Virus record (IMG/VR): IMGVR_UViG_3300030118_004968
Coordinates: 1-27,351 of that record
DNA from: a virus
Direction: 5' to 3' (one strand)
DNA: 27,351 nucleotides
Shown: one piece after another, positions 8,528-16,899 of the stretch
How the letters are laid out: the number at the start of each line of letters is the position of its first letter
Position numbering within the stretch: the stretch's first letter is position 1
Program-made: the position numbers and the translations under genes
Notes under the pieces: generated by a model
Database searches by the model: none
Seen by the model: only the letters and a program-made list of their open reading frames with translations
Told to the model about the DNA's origin: nothing

Positions 8528-9372
8528 AAGCACAATTCCAACATAATTTAACAACATCATTTTTTCTTTGGTTTGATAACTTTTTGTTAACCAAGGGAGA
8601 AGCCTTCAGTAATAAAACAGGTAGTCTTTTTTATTATGCAGATGATAGGCTAGATTCTAATTATAAAGCTTACGGTAGTGCATATAAACAGTGGGTTACA
8701 GACTCTTCAATTACAGGAGCTAATATCCCATCTGGTGTTTTTGTGGGCGGCGCTTTTTCAGGTAGAAATGATGGAGTTGTTTTAGATTTTGATAACGGGA
8801 GGTCTTTGCTTTCAGGAGCTAGTACTGATTTAACTGTAACTGGTGAATTTGCAGTCAAAGATTTCAATGTATACATTACTAATGATACAGAAGAAGATTT
8901 AGTAATAGAAAACAAATATGTCGTAAATTCAAGATTACCATCTCCAACAGAGGATGCAATAGCTCCTTATGATGATGTTGTGCCAGCTGTTTTTATATCT
9001 ACCGCAACAATGGAGAACAGACCTTATGCTTTTGGCGGTATGCAAGAAACTCAGTGCTCAGTAAAAGCAGTTATTTTAGCTGAGGACACATATCAACTTG
9101 ATGGCATTTTATCTATTTTTGCAGACTCAAGAGATGAAAACATTACAGAGCTACCAATGAGTGGATACCCAATAACAGAATTAGGTGATTTAAAAGGCGG
9201 CACTTATAATTATACTGGATTCATAGATTCATATTCTATTGACCAAGGTTTTTATGTAAATTCAGTAAGAACATCAAAATTAACCGATAGAGATAGAAAA
9301 TCATTAGCCCATGAACTATATGTAGGGTTTATAGATTTTGAAATACATCAGCATAGATTCCGATTTAACTAA
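8524..9372 (+). CDS. Conserved phage structural protein, probable neck/tail component
   Basis: A 282-residue, beta-rich, aromatic-rich protein beginning with a hydrophobic stretch, TTSFFLWFDNFLLTKGEAF. Other notable segments are YKQWVTDSSITGANIPSGVF, EFAVKDFNVYITNDTEEDLV and the C-terminal RKSLAHELYVGFIDFEIHQH. I recall similar sequences as hypothetical structural proteins in marine phage neck modules, but no experimental function comes to mind. It overlaps the preceding gene by 4 nt (ATGA), so expression is probably coupled. A 48-nt gap then separates it from the tail-tube gene. The absence of enzymatic motifs and its place between neck and tube genes favour a structural role. Confidence 0.5.
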   Translation: MKAQFQHNLTTSFFLWFDNFLLTKGEAFSNKTGSLFYYADDRLDSNYKAYGSAYKQWVTDSSITGANIPSGVFVGGAFSGRNDGVVLDFDNGRSLLSGASTDLTVTGEFAVKDFNVYITNDTEEDLVIENKYVVNSRLPSPTEDAIAPYDDVVPAVFISTATMENRPYAFGGMQETQCSVKAVILAEDTYQLDGILSIFADSRDENITELPMSGYPITELGDLKGGTYNYTGFIDSYSIDQGFYVNSVRTSKLTDRDRKSLAHELYVGFIDFEIHQHRFRFN

Positions 9373-9420
9373 TTTCATATTTTTCAACTAAAACTGTAAA
9401 CAAAGTAAAGAATTTTTATT

Positions 9421-10527
9421 ATGGCCAGAAACAGAGTAATTTATCAATCAGAAGCTTTGTATGTTAGTGAAGACGCATCATCTAGCGTAGCTAGCAAACA
9501 TGAGCAATTAGAAAAAGTTCAAAGCGCTAATTTGAGCTACACAATCAACAGGCAAGACATTAACCAATTTGGTGAGCTTGCTAGAATTGATTCAGTTATA
9601 ATGGACCCACCGACTGTTAGTACAGATTTTAGTTACTACTTAGCCGATGGATTTAATGAAAGAGCATTAGGTTTTTATGTTCAAACAGGAAGTGGAGGAG
9701 AAGGTGGAGTTAACAGCGATGCTGGACAATTCGCTTCAGGCCACATGATCTCTAGCTCTGGAAAGAATGTTTACTTAGTTACTGGTCCAGAAGGTCAAGA
9801 TATGGTTGGGCGCTCAATCGCTGATAGCACCGATACTGCAATCGGTGTCGGAAATTGCTATGTCAGCGATTACACTGTTGATTTAGCAGTTGGTTCTATT
9901 CCTACAGTTTCTGTAAGTTTAGAGGGCGCTAACGTGCGTGGAGATACTACTGCTGGTGGTATCGCATTGCCCTCAGTTGATCAAGAAGATGGGTCAGCAG
10001 TGGAGCGCTCTACAACTTTAGATGTTCCAGTAACAGGCCGCAGTGATGTTAATGCCTTGCGTCCAGGTGATATTACATTTTCATTAGGTAGTTTCCAAGA
10101 CGAAACTCTTTTCGACTTAACTGGTGTTAGTGGAATACATATTCAAAGTGCTTCTATAAACATACCACTCTCAAGAACTCCATTACAGAGATTAGGAAGC
10201 AGATTTCCATACGCTAGAGAAGTTGATTTCCCAGTTAATGTAACCATGAATATTTCAGCTCTTGTAAACGAGGCTGATGATTTTCAACTTGCGACTCAAT
10301 TAACACAAGCTCAGAATAACGCTAGTATTACTATAAAAAATAAAGCTGGCAACAACGCTGTAATTTACACATTAAAAGGCGCTAAAGTAGATAGTGAGTC
10401 TGTATCAAGCTCAATTGGAAGCAACAAAACTGTTGATATTACAATGTCTGCTCAGATTGGTGGAACTAATGATACTTCAGCTGGATTGTTTATGAGCGGT
10501 AAAAATGGTGATGAAGTATTCGCATAA
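9421..10527 (+). CDS. Probable major tail tube protein
   Basis: A 368-residue, beta-rich protein with the alternating strand and loop pattern of tail-tube proteins. It has an N-terminal domain (LSYTINRQDINQFGELARID, then CYVSDYTVDLAVGSIPTVSV) and a second domain with SRTPLQRLGSRFPYAREVDF. The C-terminal strands include VDSESVSSSIGSNKTVDITM. The N-terminal feature of a short loop followed by FGELARI and a DPPTVSTDFSYYL strand matches tube folds that stack in rings. It is the last gene of the inverted plus-strand block and is followed by a strong hairpin terminator, typical for an abundant structural product. No strong ribosome site is visible: upstream bases include a GTAAAG-like purine run and CTGTAA 21 nt before the ATG. 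The minus-strand gene at 23110-23955 appears to share its two-domain layout. Confidence 0.65.
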   Translation: MARNRVIYQSEALYVSEDASSSVASKHEQLEKVQSANLSYTINRQDINQFGELARIDSVIMDPPTVSTDFSYYLADGFNERALGFYVQTGSGGEGGVNSDAGQFASGHMISSSGKNVYLVTGPEGQDMVGRSIADSTDTAIGVGNCYVSDYTVDLAVGSIPTVSVSLEGANVRGDTTAGGIALPSVDQEDGSAVERSTTLDVPVTGRSDVNALRPGDITFSLGSFQDETLFDLTGVSGIHIQSASINIPLSRTPLQRLGSRFPYAREVDFPVNVTMNISALVNEADDFQLATQLTQAQNNASITIKNKAGNNAVIYTLKGAKVDSESVSSSIGSNKTVDITMSAQIGGTNDTSAGLFMSGKNGDEVFA

Positions 10528-10560
10528 GAATACTATTATTATCAAACAATAATAAAATTT

Positions 10561-10588
10561 AAAAACCCCGTGAAAGCGGGGTTTTTTT
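10561..10588. terminator. Bidirectional rho-independent terminator
   Basis: ACCCCG and CGGGGT form a perfect stem around a TGAAAG loop. A run of seven T follows on the plus strand and a T-run also follows on the minus strand. It lies between two converging genes (stops at 10527 and 10587), so it can end transcription of both the neck/tube block and the minus-strand head unit. Confidence 0.93.
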
Positions 10589-11066
10589 ATGGATAAAATA
10601 ATCTACCACTTCCATCAACCCCGTGCAGCTGTCTAGGCTGAGCTTGATAGATATTATATTGTGCTGATAAGCGCTCGACATTAGCGATAGAATCCTTTGC
10701 AAGTCCTCTATAGACCTTTGACACCTCATTACGGTTAACAAACGTTACAGAGCTTTCTCCGTCCTTTAAAGCTAAAATATTATCGCCGCTAACGGAGGAG
10801 TCGGTTATTCCGCGTAAAGCGTTTCTAGATTGTTTTGTATAATAATTGTAAAGATAAAGCTCCTTTAGAATTCCTTGAGCTTCAATATCCATGAAGCCAT
10901 ATGTTCCACTGGCTTGTGATCCACTAAAGTCTGTATAGATGTAAGTGTTTAATTTACCTAAGTTTTCAAATAACCAACCGCTAACTGAAGCGACAGTGGC
11001 TATGCCAGTATCGTTATCAAACTCTGTTTCTACTATACCTGAAGCTAAATTACCTAAGACGCTCAT
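10587..11066 (-). CDS. Probable head-tail connector / head completion protein
   Basis: A 159-residue protein. The N-terminal half contains VSGWLFENLGKLNTYIYTDF. A helical middle reads EAQGILKELYLYNYYTKQSR, and the C-terminal helix bears NEVSKVYRGLAKDSIANVER and YNIYQAQPRQL. Small helical proteins encoded two genes after the major capsid gene are commonly connector or adaptor subunits that bind the portal, and this is the basis for the call. Its stop overlaps the T-run of the bidirectional terminator at 10561-10588, so it ends the head unit. GTGTAATA lies 6 nt before its ATG and there is no ribosome site, implying a separate late promoter and a leaderless message. That could compensate for the terminator placed after the capsid gene. 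Confidence 0.45.
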   Translation of the reverse strand: MSVLGNLASGIVETEFDNDTGIATVASVSGWLFENLGKLNTYIYTDFSGSQASGTYGFMDIEAQGILKELYLYNYYTKQSRNALRGITDSSVSGDNILALKDGESSVTFVNRNEVSKVYRGLAKDSIANVERLSAQYNIYQAQPRQLHGVDGSGRLFYP

Positions 11067-11072
11067 GTAAGT

Positions 11073-11080
11073 TATTACAC
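11073..11080 (-). promoter_or_regulatory. GTGTAATA motif before the connector-like gene
   Basis: On the minus strand GTGTAATA is followed by only 6 nt and then the ATG at 11066. With a late-promoter-like initiation distance the transcript would start at the start codon. Confidence 0.45.
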
Positions 11081-11082
11081 TA

Positions 11083-11517
11083 TTAATCTGTCTTTAACCA
11101 ATCAAGAACTTGTTTATGTTTAGGATCTTTTGGGTCTAATTTAATTGATGGTTCTGGGACAGGGGCGGTGAATATGTTACCTTTATTTTGAAATTTATGA
11201 AATTCTTTTTTAATATTTTCAATTAGTAGAGGTCTATCATAAAAAGGATTAATTCCAACTTTCATTGCAAAACTATGCAAATCAGCATTATTCATCTTTT
11301 TTATCTTTTTATTTAATTCGTTTATATCATGAGTGCCAAAAAAATTAGTTTGCCCTGTACCAAAAGCTACCTCAACTTGTTTTAGCACTTCTTGATAACG
11401 TGCAGTACTGGTTTCTCCAGCTTTTCTAAGACGCTCTAGTTCTTCAAGCAAACCTTCTTTTTCAGGTACTTCTTGACCTGTAGTGACCTCTTCATATGGT
11501 GTTTCTTCTTCGCTCAT
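11083..11517 (-). CDS. Small acidic protein with SAP/Rho-N-like C-terminal motif
   Basis: A 144-residue protein. The first 35 residues are strongly acidic (MSEEETPYEEVTTGQEVPEK). A short helical segment follows, then a Lys-rich stretch, ELNKKIKKMNNADLHSFAMK. The segment ADLHSFAMKVGINPFYDRPLLIENIKKEF (split here as ADLHSFAMKVGI plus RPLLIENIKKEF) has the helix-turn-helix pattern of SAP, LEM or Rho-N-type nucleic-acid-binding motifs, where a leucine-rich helix and a glycine turn precede a basic helix. It is encoded directly after the major capsid gene and its terminator and before the connector candidate. Small proteins in this position are often head-associated, so a virion or packaging role is plausible, but this is inference. 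Its own promoter-like sequence precedes the ATG. Confidence 0.55.
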   Translation of the reverse strand: MSEEETPYEEVTTGQEVPEKEGLLEELERLRKAGETSTARYQEVLKQVEVAFGTGQTNFFGTHDINELNKKIKKMNNADLHSFAMKVGINPFYDRPLLIENIKKEFHKFQNKGNIFTAPVPEPSIKLDPKDPKHKQVLDWLKTD

Positions 11518-11525
11518 ACAATATT

Positions 11526-11533
11526 ATATACAC
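11526..11533 (-). promoter_or_regulatory. GTGTATAT variant plus TATAAT before the SAP-like gene
   Basis: On the minus strand GTGTAT is at 11533-11528 and overlaps a TATAAT hexamer that ends 5 nt before the ATG at 11517. The site could be read either as a variant of the GTGTAA late motif or as a sigma-70 -10 box. In both readings the message would be leaderless or nearly so. Confidence 0.4.
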
Positions 11534-11554
11534 TTAATAAATAATTTAAATAAA

Positions 11555-11584
11555 AAAAGGCCACCCCTTTCGAGGTGACCTTTT
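11555..11584 (-). terminator. Terminator after the major capsid gene
   Basis: AAAAGGCCACC and GGTGACCTTTT pair over 11 positions with one mismatch, and a T-run follows on the minus strand. It sits 25 nt past the capsid stop. It would stop most capsid transcripts, so the two genes beyond it need read-through or their own promoters. Confidence 0.85.
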
Positions 11585-11608
11585 AATATGAGTAATAAGT
11601 TAAGACTA

Positions 11609-12748
11609 TTAAGGTCCAACAATCTTACCTACAAGAACTCTATTGTCAAGGACAACTCTGCCCTCTTCCATAGATCCGAAGTATCCGATCTTGTTTTGGC
11701 GTATGCTGTACTGATCGTCAGCAATAAGATTGAACTCTGCTCCACTGTCATCATCAACAGCGACTGCACGAATAAGTGCGTCTCTTGAGCGGTCAACACC
11801 AAGTACAAAGTCGTCATCGGCTGTATCGAACTGCATGCCTACTGATGATCCATCTGGATTGTAATAAGTGGTTGAACCAGCAGCTACATCGAAAAGAGTG
11901 TTAAACTTTTGGTTTGTTCCAAGCTCATTGATCTCCATAATTCCAAGACCGTAAAACTCAGGAGTACCTGCGTTACGGAAAATATCCATACGAAGCTCAT
12001 CAGGGGCTGCAAGACCGTCTGTAGCGCCTGGGGCTGAGTCATTTGCATTCGCAGAGTTGATTGGATTATAAGCTATTGAGCGAATATCCTGAACAATCTC
12101 TGGTGAGCAGATAAGGTCAGTTAAGCCCTTTGTACGACTTGTTGGTGTGCCACCGATGAATGAAGTATTGATTCTCTTAGCAAGAGTAAGTAGATCATTC
12201 ATGTCGGCAAGTGTGAACTTGCCAGCAACTCGGTTAGTCTGAACGTGTGGTTTTGAATTTGTAGTAGCACCTGCTACAGCTGTCATAAGCAAAGTAGCGG
12301 AAGTGGTTTCCTGCTTAATTAAGATCTCCTGAGCAACACGAGTGAAAGTCTTGCTTACTACGTCCATGCGGCTTTTAGCAGCATAACGGCGATCAAAACT
12401 TACAGCACTGTCAAGGCTATAAGTAGCAAGTTTCAACTCAGATGCGGTTGGAAGAACTTGTGAAGTTGGCAAACCTCCAGCGTGGCTTTGGCTATATACC
12501 TGAACATAATCCTCATCGGAAATGTTGTAGTAAAGGTCCAAAGGAATGCTTGGATTATCATCAGCGTTAAACTGAAGTGACTGGAACAGATTGCTTACAG
12601 TTGGAGCTTGGTTAAGAACCTCAGCTAAAACTGGTCCGATAAACTCGGCAAGAGCAACCTGAGCCTCATATGCAATAGTTTTATTGCGGGAGGCCATAGC
12701 TTTAATAAGCTCGACCTGCTCTGGTGTACGTTTTAAAGTAATTTTCAT
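11609..12748 (-). CDS. Major capsid protein (HK97-fold type)
   Basis: A 379-residue protein of the size and composition of HK97-fold capsid proteins. The N-terminal helix contains RTPEQVELIKAMASRNKTIA, followed by AEFIGPVLAEVLNQAPTVSN. A beta-rich centre contains VSFDRRYAAKSRMDVVSKTF, a spine-helix-like stretch. The A-domain-like section has SPEIVQDIRSIAYNPI, and the C-terminus has RNKIGYFGS-like and VLDNRVLVGKIVGP strands (exact residues IRQNKIGYFGSMEEG). It lies downstream of portal, protease/scaffold and decoration genes, the canonical order. It has a canonical Shine-Dalgarno, AAGGAG at 12767-12762, 13 nt from the ATG, and a terminator downstream, which fits abundant expression. Its base composition is visibly less AT-rich than neighbouring tail genes. 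I see no N-terminal delta domain. Scaffolding is instead supplied by the upstream gene. Confidence 0.9.
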   Translation of the reverse strand: MKITLKRTPEQVELIKAMASRNKTIAYEAQVALAEFIGPVLAEVLNQAPTVSNLFQSLQFNADDNPSIPLDLYYNISDEDYVQVYSQSHAGGLPTSQVLPTASELKLATYSLDSAVSFDRRYAAKSRMDVVSKTFTRVAQEILIKQETTSATLLMTAVAGATTNSKPHVQTNRVAGKFTLADMNDLLTLAKRINTSFIGGTPTSRTKGLTDLICSPEIVQDIRSIAYNPINSANANDSAPGATDGLAAPDELRMDIFRNAGTPEFYGLGIMEINELGTNQKFNTLFDVAAGSTTYYNPDGSSVGMQFDTADDDFVLGVDRSRDALIRAVAVDDDSGAEFNLIADDQYSIRQNKIGYFGSMEEGRVVLDNRVLVGKIVGP

Positions 12749-12776
12749 TTTAAAATTTTATCTCCTTGGTTAAAAT

Positions 12777-13409
12777 TTACTGACAATCGAATTTTACAAC
12801 TAAGAACTCACCAGCAAACTGATCAGTTGTTGGTCCTTGACTTGTACGTGATCCAGTTCCTATGACAGTTCCGAATGCGTTAGCATTACTTGGATGTGTT
12901 CCAGTTATTTTACCTACATTGTTTGTTGAAATTCTGATTCCAGAACCAACAGGATAAAGTGAAGCAGTTCCATCAAACGCTGCTGCGGCTAATGTAAAGA
13001 TTCCTTTTGTGGCAACAGGTACAGACTGACCAGGTAAAACAGCCTGAAGCTCAGTCTGCTTAGTTGGATTGTAAAGTAGTTTTTCGCCATTTTCGTCATT
13101 TTTAGCAGTCTGATTAAGAGTTATTCCAAGTGGAAACTCTCCAGATGATGCGCCTGTGACTTTAAGATTGACTTCAGGGTACATAGCTGTTGTACCTAAG
13201 AACGGGTAGCTGGTCTCGCCCAAATAAGAATTTGTTTGATACTCAACAGGCTCTTTATTGAAGTCACCATTAGAGACCTTCACGAAAACGCCAGCATCGC
13301 CGCCGCCTGTTCCAGTCGTGCTGTCGAGAACCGCATCATTTTCAAGTGCGTACATGTTCACGACATCATTGTCAGAGTATTGTCTGAAAGGTAGAATTCG
13401 TAATCCCAT
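12777..13409 (-). CDS. Probable capsid decoration protein
   Basis: A 210-residue protein beginning MGLRILPFRQYSDNDVVNMY. It is rich in Gly, Thr and Asn, with beta-strand patterns (GVFVKVSNGDFNKEPVEYQ; FPLGITLNQTAKNDENGEKL; LQAVLPGQSVPVATKGIFTL). I recall similar proteins encoded directly upstream of the major capsid gene in marine phages and thought to decorate or stabilise the head. That association is from memory and position, not from a named domain I can prove. It is 28 nt from the capsid start and 32 nt from the protease/scaffold stop, so it is cotranscribed with both. A TAAAAT lies 5 nt before the ATG on the minus strand, and no ribosome site is visible. Confidence 0.55.
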   Translation of the reverse strand: MGLRILPFRQYSDNDVVNMYALENDAVLDSTTGTGGGDAGVFVKVSNGDFNKEPVEYQTNSYLGETSYPFLGTTAMYPEVNLKVTGASSGEFPLGITLNQTAKNDENGEKLLYNPTKQTELQAVLPGQSVPVATKGIFTLAAAAFDGTASLYPVGSGIRISTNNVGKITGTHPSNANAFGTVIGTGSRTSQGPTTDQFAGEFLVVKFDCQ

Positions 13410-13441
13410 GATGTATTTTAGTTAAATTAAAGTTTAGTTAG

Positions 13442-14110
13442 TTAAGAAATTTCAATATTTTCACGCTTGAAAGCATCCTTAAATCTTTCAGTTAAAGATT
13501 TGTTTTGAGATGCGACCGCTTCGTTTGCGTTAGGAATCTCAGAGTCGGTCACTTCAGCTTCGTCGAAAACTTTTTCAACTTCAACCTCCTCAGAGGCATT
13601 TGAAACTCTTTTAGCGACCTCTTCATCAATACGCTTTTGGATTTCCTCTTGAATTGAGGCTTGTGCCTCTTTATTCTTGTGTCTCCAAAGAACTTCTAGC
13701 TTTGAAGCAAAAGCAGTAAATTCTGCGTCCTCGCCAAGATCTTTAAGCTCGTTAGCTAAAAATTCACGATCCTCATCATCAAGGTCGTAAGAATCATCAA
13801 TAGAATCCATTCTTTCATTGAATCTAGCTATAGCTTCTTCAGCTTTTTTCTCATTTTCAAAAACAGAAATGCGCTCATTTGCTTCTCCTAGTTTCTGCTC
13901 AAGATCAGCCACCGAGGTTTTTAGATCCTCGTACTCTTTAGCGATTAATTCTTTTTGTTTCTTGGCTTCTTCAATATCTGCACGATACTTTTCATCCCGC
14001 TCTTTAATAGCATTAGAGAAAGTGTCAGTCATTGAAGCGACAGCTTCCTTAGAGAATTTTTTCTCATTTAGAAGCTCTTTAAGTTCTGAAATAGTTTTTT
14101 CGATTTCCAT
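13442..14110 (-). CDS. Possible nested scaffold protein from an internal start
   Basis: Within the protease-scaffold gene, ATG at 14110-14108 (residue 274, MEIEKTISELKELLNEKK) lies at the junction between the protease domain and the coiled coil. On the minus strand it is preceded by AAAAGGA, with AAGGA at 14125-14121 and 10 nt to the ATG. Initiation here would give a 222-residue scaffold without the protease, the same arrangement as lambda Nu3 inside C. The ribosome site is an observation and the nested product an inference. The spacing is slightly long, and most other gene starts in the window lack such a site, which makes this one stand out. Confidence 0.5.
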   Translation of the reverse strand: MEIEKTISELKELLNEKKFSKEAVASMTDTFSNAIKERDEKYRADIEEAKKQKELIAKEYEDLKTSVADLEQKLGEANERISVFENEKKAEEAIARFNERMDSIDDSYDLDDEDREFLANELKDLGEDAEFTAFASKLEVLWRHKNKEAQASIQEEIQKRIDEEVAKRVSNASEEVEVEKVFDEAEVTDSEIPNANEAVASQNKSLTERFKDAFKRENIEIS

Positions 14111-14929
14111 AGCGTTAATATCCTTTTCGTTGTTTACATTTAAATTTAAATTTTGTGAAATTTTATCACGTTTATCATTTATAAAAATTTTCTCTGTATC
14201 AGGTTTATCTGAGTACAAACCTTTTACATTTGCTGCTGGGTTCATAGTGTAGGCAATACCTAAAGGGTATATTTTACCAGTTATCAGCCTATATATATTT
14301 TCTCCTTTATCTGTTTTTCCAGTGCCACCATAACTCCTTAAAAATCCTTTCATTTCTGCTATTTTTTCAGGGTCTGAGATTATTTTTGCATCCTCAAGAT
14401 TATCGCTACCCACGGCTAAAACAAAATTACTGAACCCGACTTCCCAGCTTGCAGAAACTTTTTGATATGCTGGATCGTCTGGGTCTAAGGATTTTTGTAC
14501 AAGATTAGTAAAATCTTTATTTACTGATTTATAAATGACAGCCCCTAAAGCTATATTAAAAGGATTTTTTTTATTTTTTATATCCTCAGCGTTTAAAATT
14601 TTATTAGTTTTAATATCACTAAATCCAGCATCTACAATATGCCCGACTATTTTTTGTTTATTGTGCTCAATATTTGTTGGCTTATGGATAAAATTTGGCG
14701 TGTGCTCAATCGCAGTTGTAGTTGACATTCCATCGCCGTTTCTGTTGAATTTATTTACAACAGCCGCATTAAAGGCCACTCCCAGTAAATCAACATTGCT
14801 TTTATAGTCTATATTTTTAGGGACTAATGGCGCTAGATTACTTAATGAAGCCTCAGATATAAGAGAAGCTTTGCTTATTTTGCAAACTGAGATTGGGCAT
14901 TCAAAAGTTGTTTTATATTTGTAATCCAT
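13442..14929 (-). CDS. Prohead protease fused to scaffolding domain
   Basis: A 495-residue protein with two parts. Residues ~1-235 look like a herpesvirus-assemblin/T4 gp21-type prohead protease. A His-containing segment, NIEHNKQKIVGHIVDAGF, has H89 and H97 as candidate catalytic residues, with H82 nearby. The candidate nucleophile region is KVSASWEVGF (S159, S161). Residues ~275-495 are almost entirely charged coiled coil (for example ERDEKYRADIEEAKKQKEL), as expected of an internal scaffold. The fusion resembles lambda C/Nu3 and other protease-scaffold genes, in which the protease clears the scaffold after procapsid assembly. Its ATG overlaps the portal stop by one base (TAATG), so it is translationally coupled to portal. 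An internal ATG at residue 274 may make the scaffold alone. Confidence 0.85.
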   Translation of the reverse strand: MDYKYKTTFECPISVCKISKASLISEASLSNLAPLVPKNIDYKSNVDLLGVAFNAAVVNKFNRNGDGMSTTTAIEHTPNFIHKPTNIEHNKQKIVGHIVDAGFSDIKTNKILNAEDIKNKKNPFNIALGAVIYKSVNKDFTNLVQKSLDPDDPAYQKVSASWEVGFSNFVLAVGSDNLEDAKIISDPEKIAEMKGFLRSYGGTGKTDKGENIYRLITGKIYPLGIAYTMNPAANVKGLYSDKPDTEKIFINDKRDKISQNLNLNVNNEKDINAMEIEKTISELKELLNEKKFSKEAVASMTDTFSNAIKERDEKYRADIEEAKKQKELIAKEYEDLKTSVADLEQKLGEANERISVFENEKKAEEAIARFNERMDSIDDSYDLDDEDREFLANELKDLGEDAEFTAFASKLEVLWRHKNKEAQASIQEEIQKRIDEEVAKRVSNASEEVEVEKVFDEAEVTDSEIPNANEAVASQNKSLTERFKDAFKRENIEIS

Positions 14930-16899
14930 TAAGATTCTTTAGTGCTATGGTATAAAATTGCCGATGGATACAACTCAAGATTATGCTTTGCAGATATTGA
15001 TAAAACCTCTGACAAAGTTTCTAGATTTTCTATCTCATCAAGATTGTTTACACAGAAATCAAAGCGTTCGGCCCAAGATTCTTCATTTTCAGAGCATACT
15101 ATAGATTCACAGAGATCAGTTAAGACATTTCCCATAGATTCAGAAATCTCACCTTTTTCACTTTTAGTAACAAGTTTATCTCTAGAATCATTTATAAAAT
15201 TATCTATTTTGTACAATGTTGATTGTATATTTGCTCTAGAATATGTGGATCTTGAAACGGGTATATCGACTGTACCTTCGGGTCTACCCACCTCATTCGA
15301 GGTTTTTGCTTTTGGAGCGTCAGATTCTATCATTGGTACACCTCCGACTAAAGGATTGTAAAAACCTCCTTTTCTTTCTTGGATAAATGTTTCTTGAGCT
15401 GGAGCAATATTTTCTGCATCAGGAAACTTACCATTATGGAACATTTCCATTCCTTGTTGCGGAGTGAGTATTCCAAGCTCCATTAATCGAGTAGAAACTC
15501 TCATCAATTGAGTTTCATCCCTCATATCTATATCCTTCATTTTAACTTGCGGATAAGATCTAAAACCAAGCTCTGATGATATTCTTTTTATTTCTCTTTG
15601 TAAGAAATCATTTAAAAATCCATTTCTAGACTCTTTTAATCTATCAATAAATATTTGTGCTTTAACTTGAGTGGAGTTGTATTTTTCTTCGCCTACAACT
15701 ATATTTTGCAGCCCTTGTTTAATATCTTCATTAAGAATTTTATATTTATCTGGCCCCAAAACTCTATTAAGTTCTGGTATTATAAATTCTGCTTTTGTTG
15801 TATAATCAGAAACTAAAACCCTACCAACACTTTCATTTTTAAATAGGTTTTGCATCGCAGCCAGATTGTTAGCATTTACCCCGCCTTTATCTGGATCAGC
15901 ACCCATGGTGATAAGCAAGATTACATTTTCTACAGTTCTTGTAATCGCTTGGTCCATTTTTTTCAGTTCCATTTTAGCATTTATATCATCTAAAACTGGA
16001 AACCCAAATGGAACAGCAAAAGGCTCATAGTCTTGTTTTTTGTAAAATGAGTACGACAGCTTTTCTCCATCAAGCTTCATTTTAACGCCAGTAGTGGTAT
16101 AGCCACCCTCTTTAATTAGTTTTTGCGTATACTCATCAAAACTATCAAACAAAGCTTTTTCTTCATCTGTTTGTGGATCTCTAAGTCTAGCTAATTCATA
16201 TTCAGACAAAATTTTCTCATATGCGTTTCTTGAGAATGTTGATGACCTCTTAGTTGTTATGTCATAAGGATTTAGCAAAATATACCTTAAAGGTATTCTA
16301 TTGACCGCAGGATTAATTGATCCTACCTGATTTATAATTTTTGCGTAATCATCTGCCTGAAACCTTCCATCCATTCTGTATAAGAAAACATTTCCACTAC
16401 GGTAGTACTCTCTAAAATACTGATCTTTGATACTTATTAAATTTATTCTTTTGAACCACTCTTCAAAGAATTGTCTGCTTTTTCTAGAGCCGCCCTCTAG
16501 ATAAACATCTGTATTTGTAAACTCAGACATTATATCAATCGCGTTTCTAAAAACAGCTACGTTTGCATAAGCCTTTTGACAAAGCTCTATGGCATCGCGC
16601 ACATTAACCCCATCAGAGGCATATTCGTATGGAAGCATGCCTACTGCTATACTAGAGTATCTATTCCTAAGATTTACAAAAGCAGATCTATTTTGTCTAC
16701 TGCCACTAAAAGCACTAGAGCTAGCAGACTGCCTCCTAGCTTCAGCTATTTCTTTGAAAGACGCATCAGATGTGTAAAATGGCTCACCTAGTAAATCAGG
16801 CTGCACTTTACCATTTTCACCTATAGGCACATAGGTTTTTCTTTCTTTATTAAATTTATTCCAGTATTCTGAGCGTTTGGTATATTTTCTCTTGGCCAT
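14929..16899 (-). CDS. Portal protein
   Basis: A 656-residue protein with a basic N-terminus (MAKRKYTKRSEYWNKFNKER). The region around residues 85-180 (GMLPYEYASDGVNVRDAIEL, then AVFRNAIDIMSEFTNTDVYL, then FREYYRSGNVFLYRMDGRF) matches the wing and clip entry of large myovirus-like portals. A central segment (ITRTVENVILLITMGADPDK) is followed by an INEDIKQGLQNIVVGEEKYN-like stem/crown portion (exact residues NEDIKQGLQNIVVG). The dodecameric portal is the vertex through which DNA is packaged and ejected. Size and position between TerL and the prohead protease support the call. GTGTAA lies 14 nt before the ATG with no ribosome site. The last ~150 residues are less conserved-looking and acidic. 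Confidence 0.88.
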   Translation of the reverse strand: MAKRKYTKRSEYWNKFNKERKTYVPIGENGKVQPDLLGEPFYTSDASFKEIAEARRQSASSSAFSGSRQNRSAFVNLRNRYSSIAVGMLPYEYASDGVNVRDAIELCQKAYANVAVFRNAIDIMSEFTNTDVYLEGGSRKSRQFFEEWFKRINLISIKDQYFREYYRSGNVFLYRMDGRFQADDYAKIINQVGSINPAVNRIPLRYILLNPYDITTKRSSTFSRNAYEKILSEYELARLRDPQTDEEKALFDSFDEYTQKLIKEGGYTTTGVKMKLDGEKLSYSFYKKQDYEPFAVPFGFPVLDDINAKMELKKMDQAITRTVENVILLITMGADPDKGGVNANNLAAMQNLFKNESVGRVLVSDYTTKAEFIIPELNRVLGPDKYKILNEDIKQGLQNIVVGEEKYNSTQVKAQIFIDRLKESRNGFLNDFLQREIKRISSELGFRSYPQVKMKDIDMRDETQLMRVSTRLMELGILTPQQGMEMFHNGKFPDAENIAPAQETFIQERKGGFYNPLVGGVPMIESDAPKAKTSNEVGRPEGTVDIPVSRSTYSRANIQSTLYKIDNFINDSRDKLVTKSEKGEISESMGNVLTDLCESIVCSENEESWAERFDFCVNNLDEIENLETLSEVLSISAKHNLELYPSAILYHSTKES

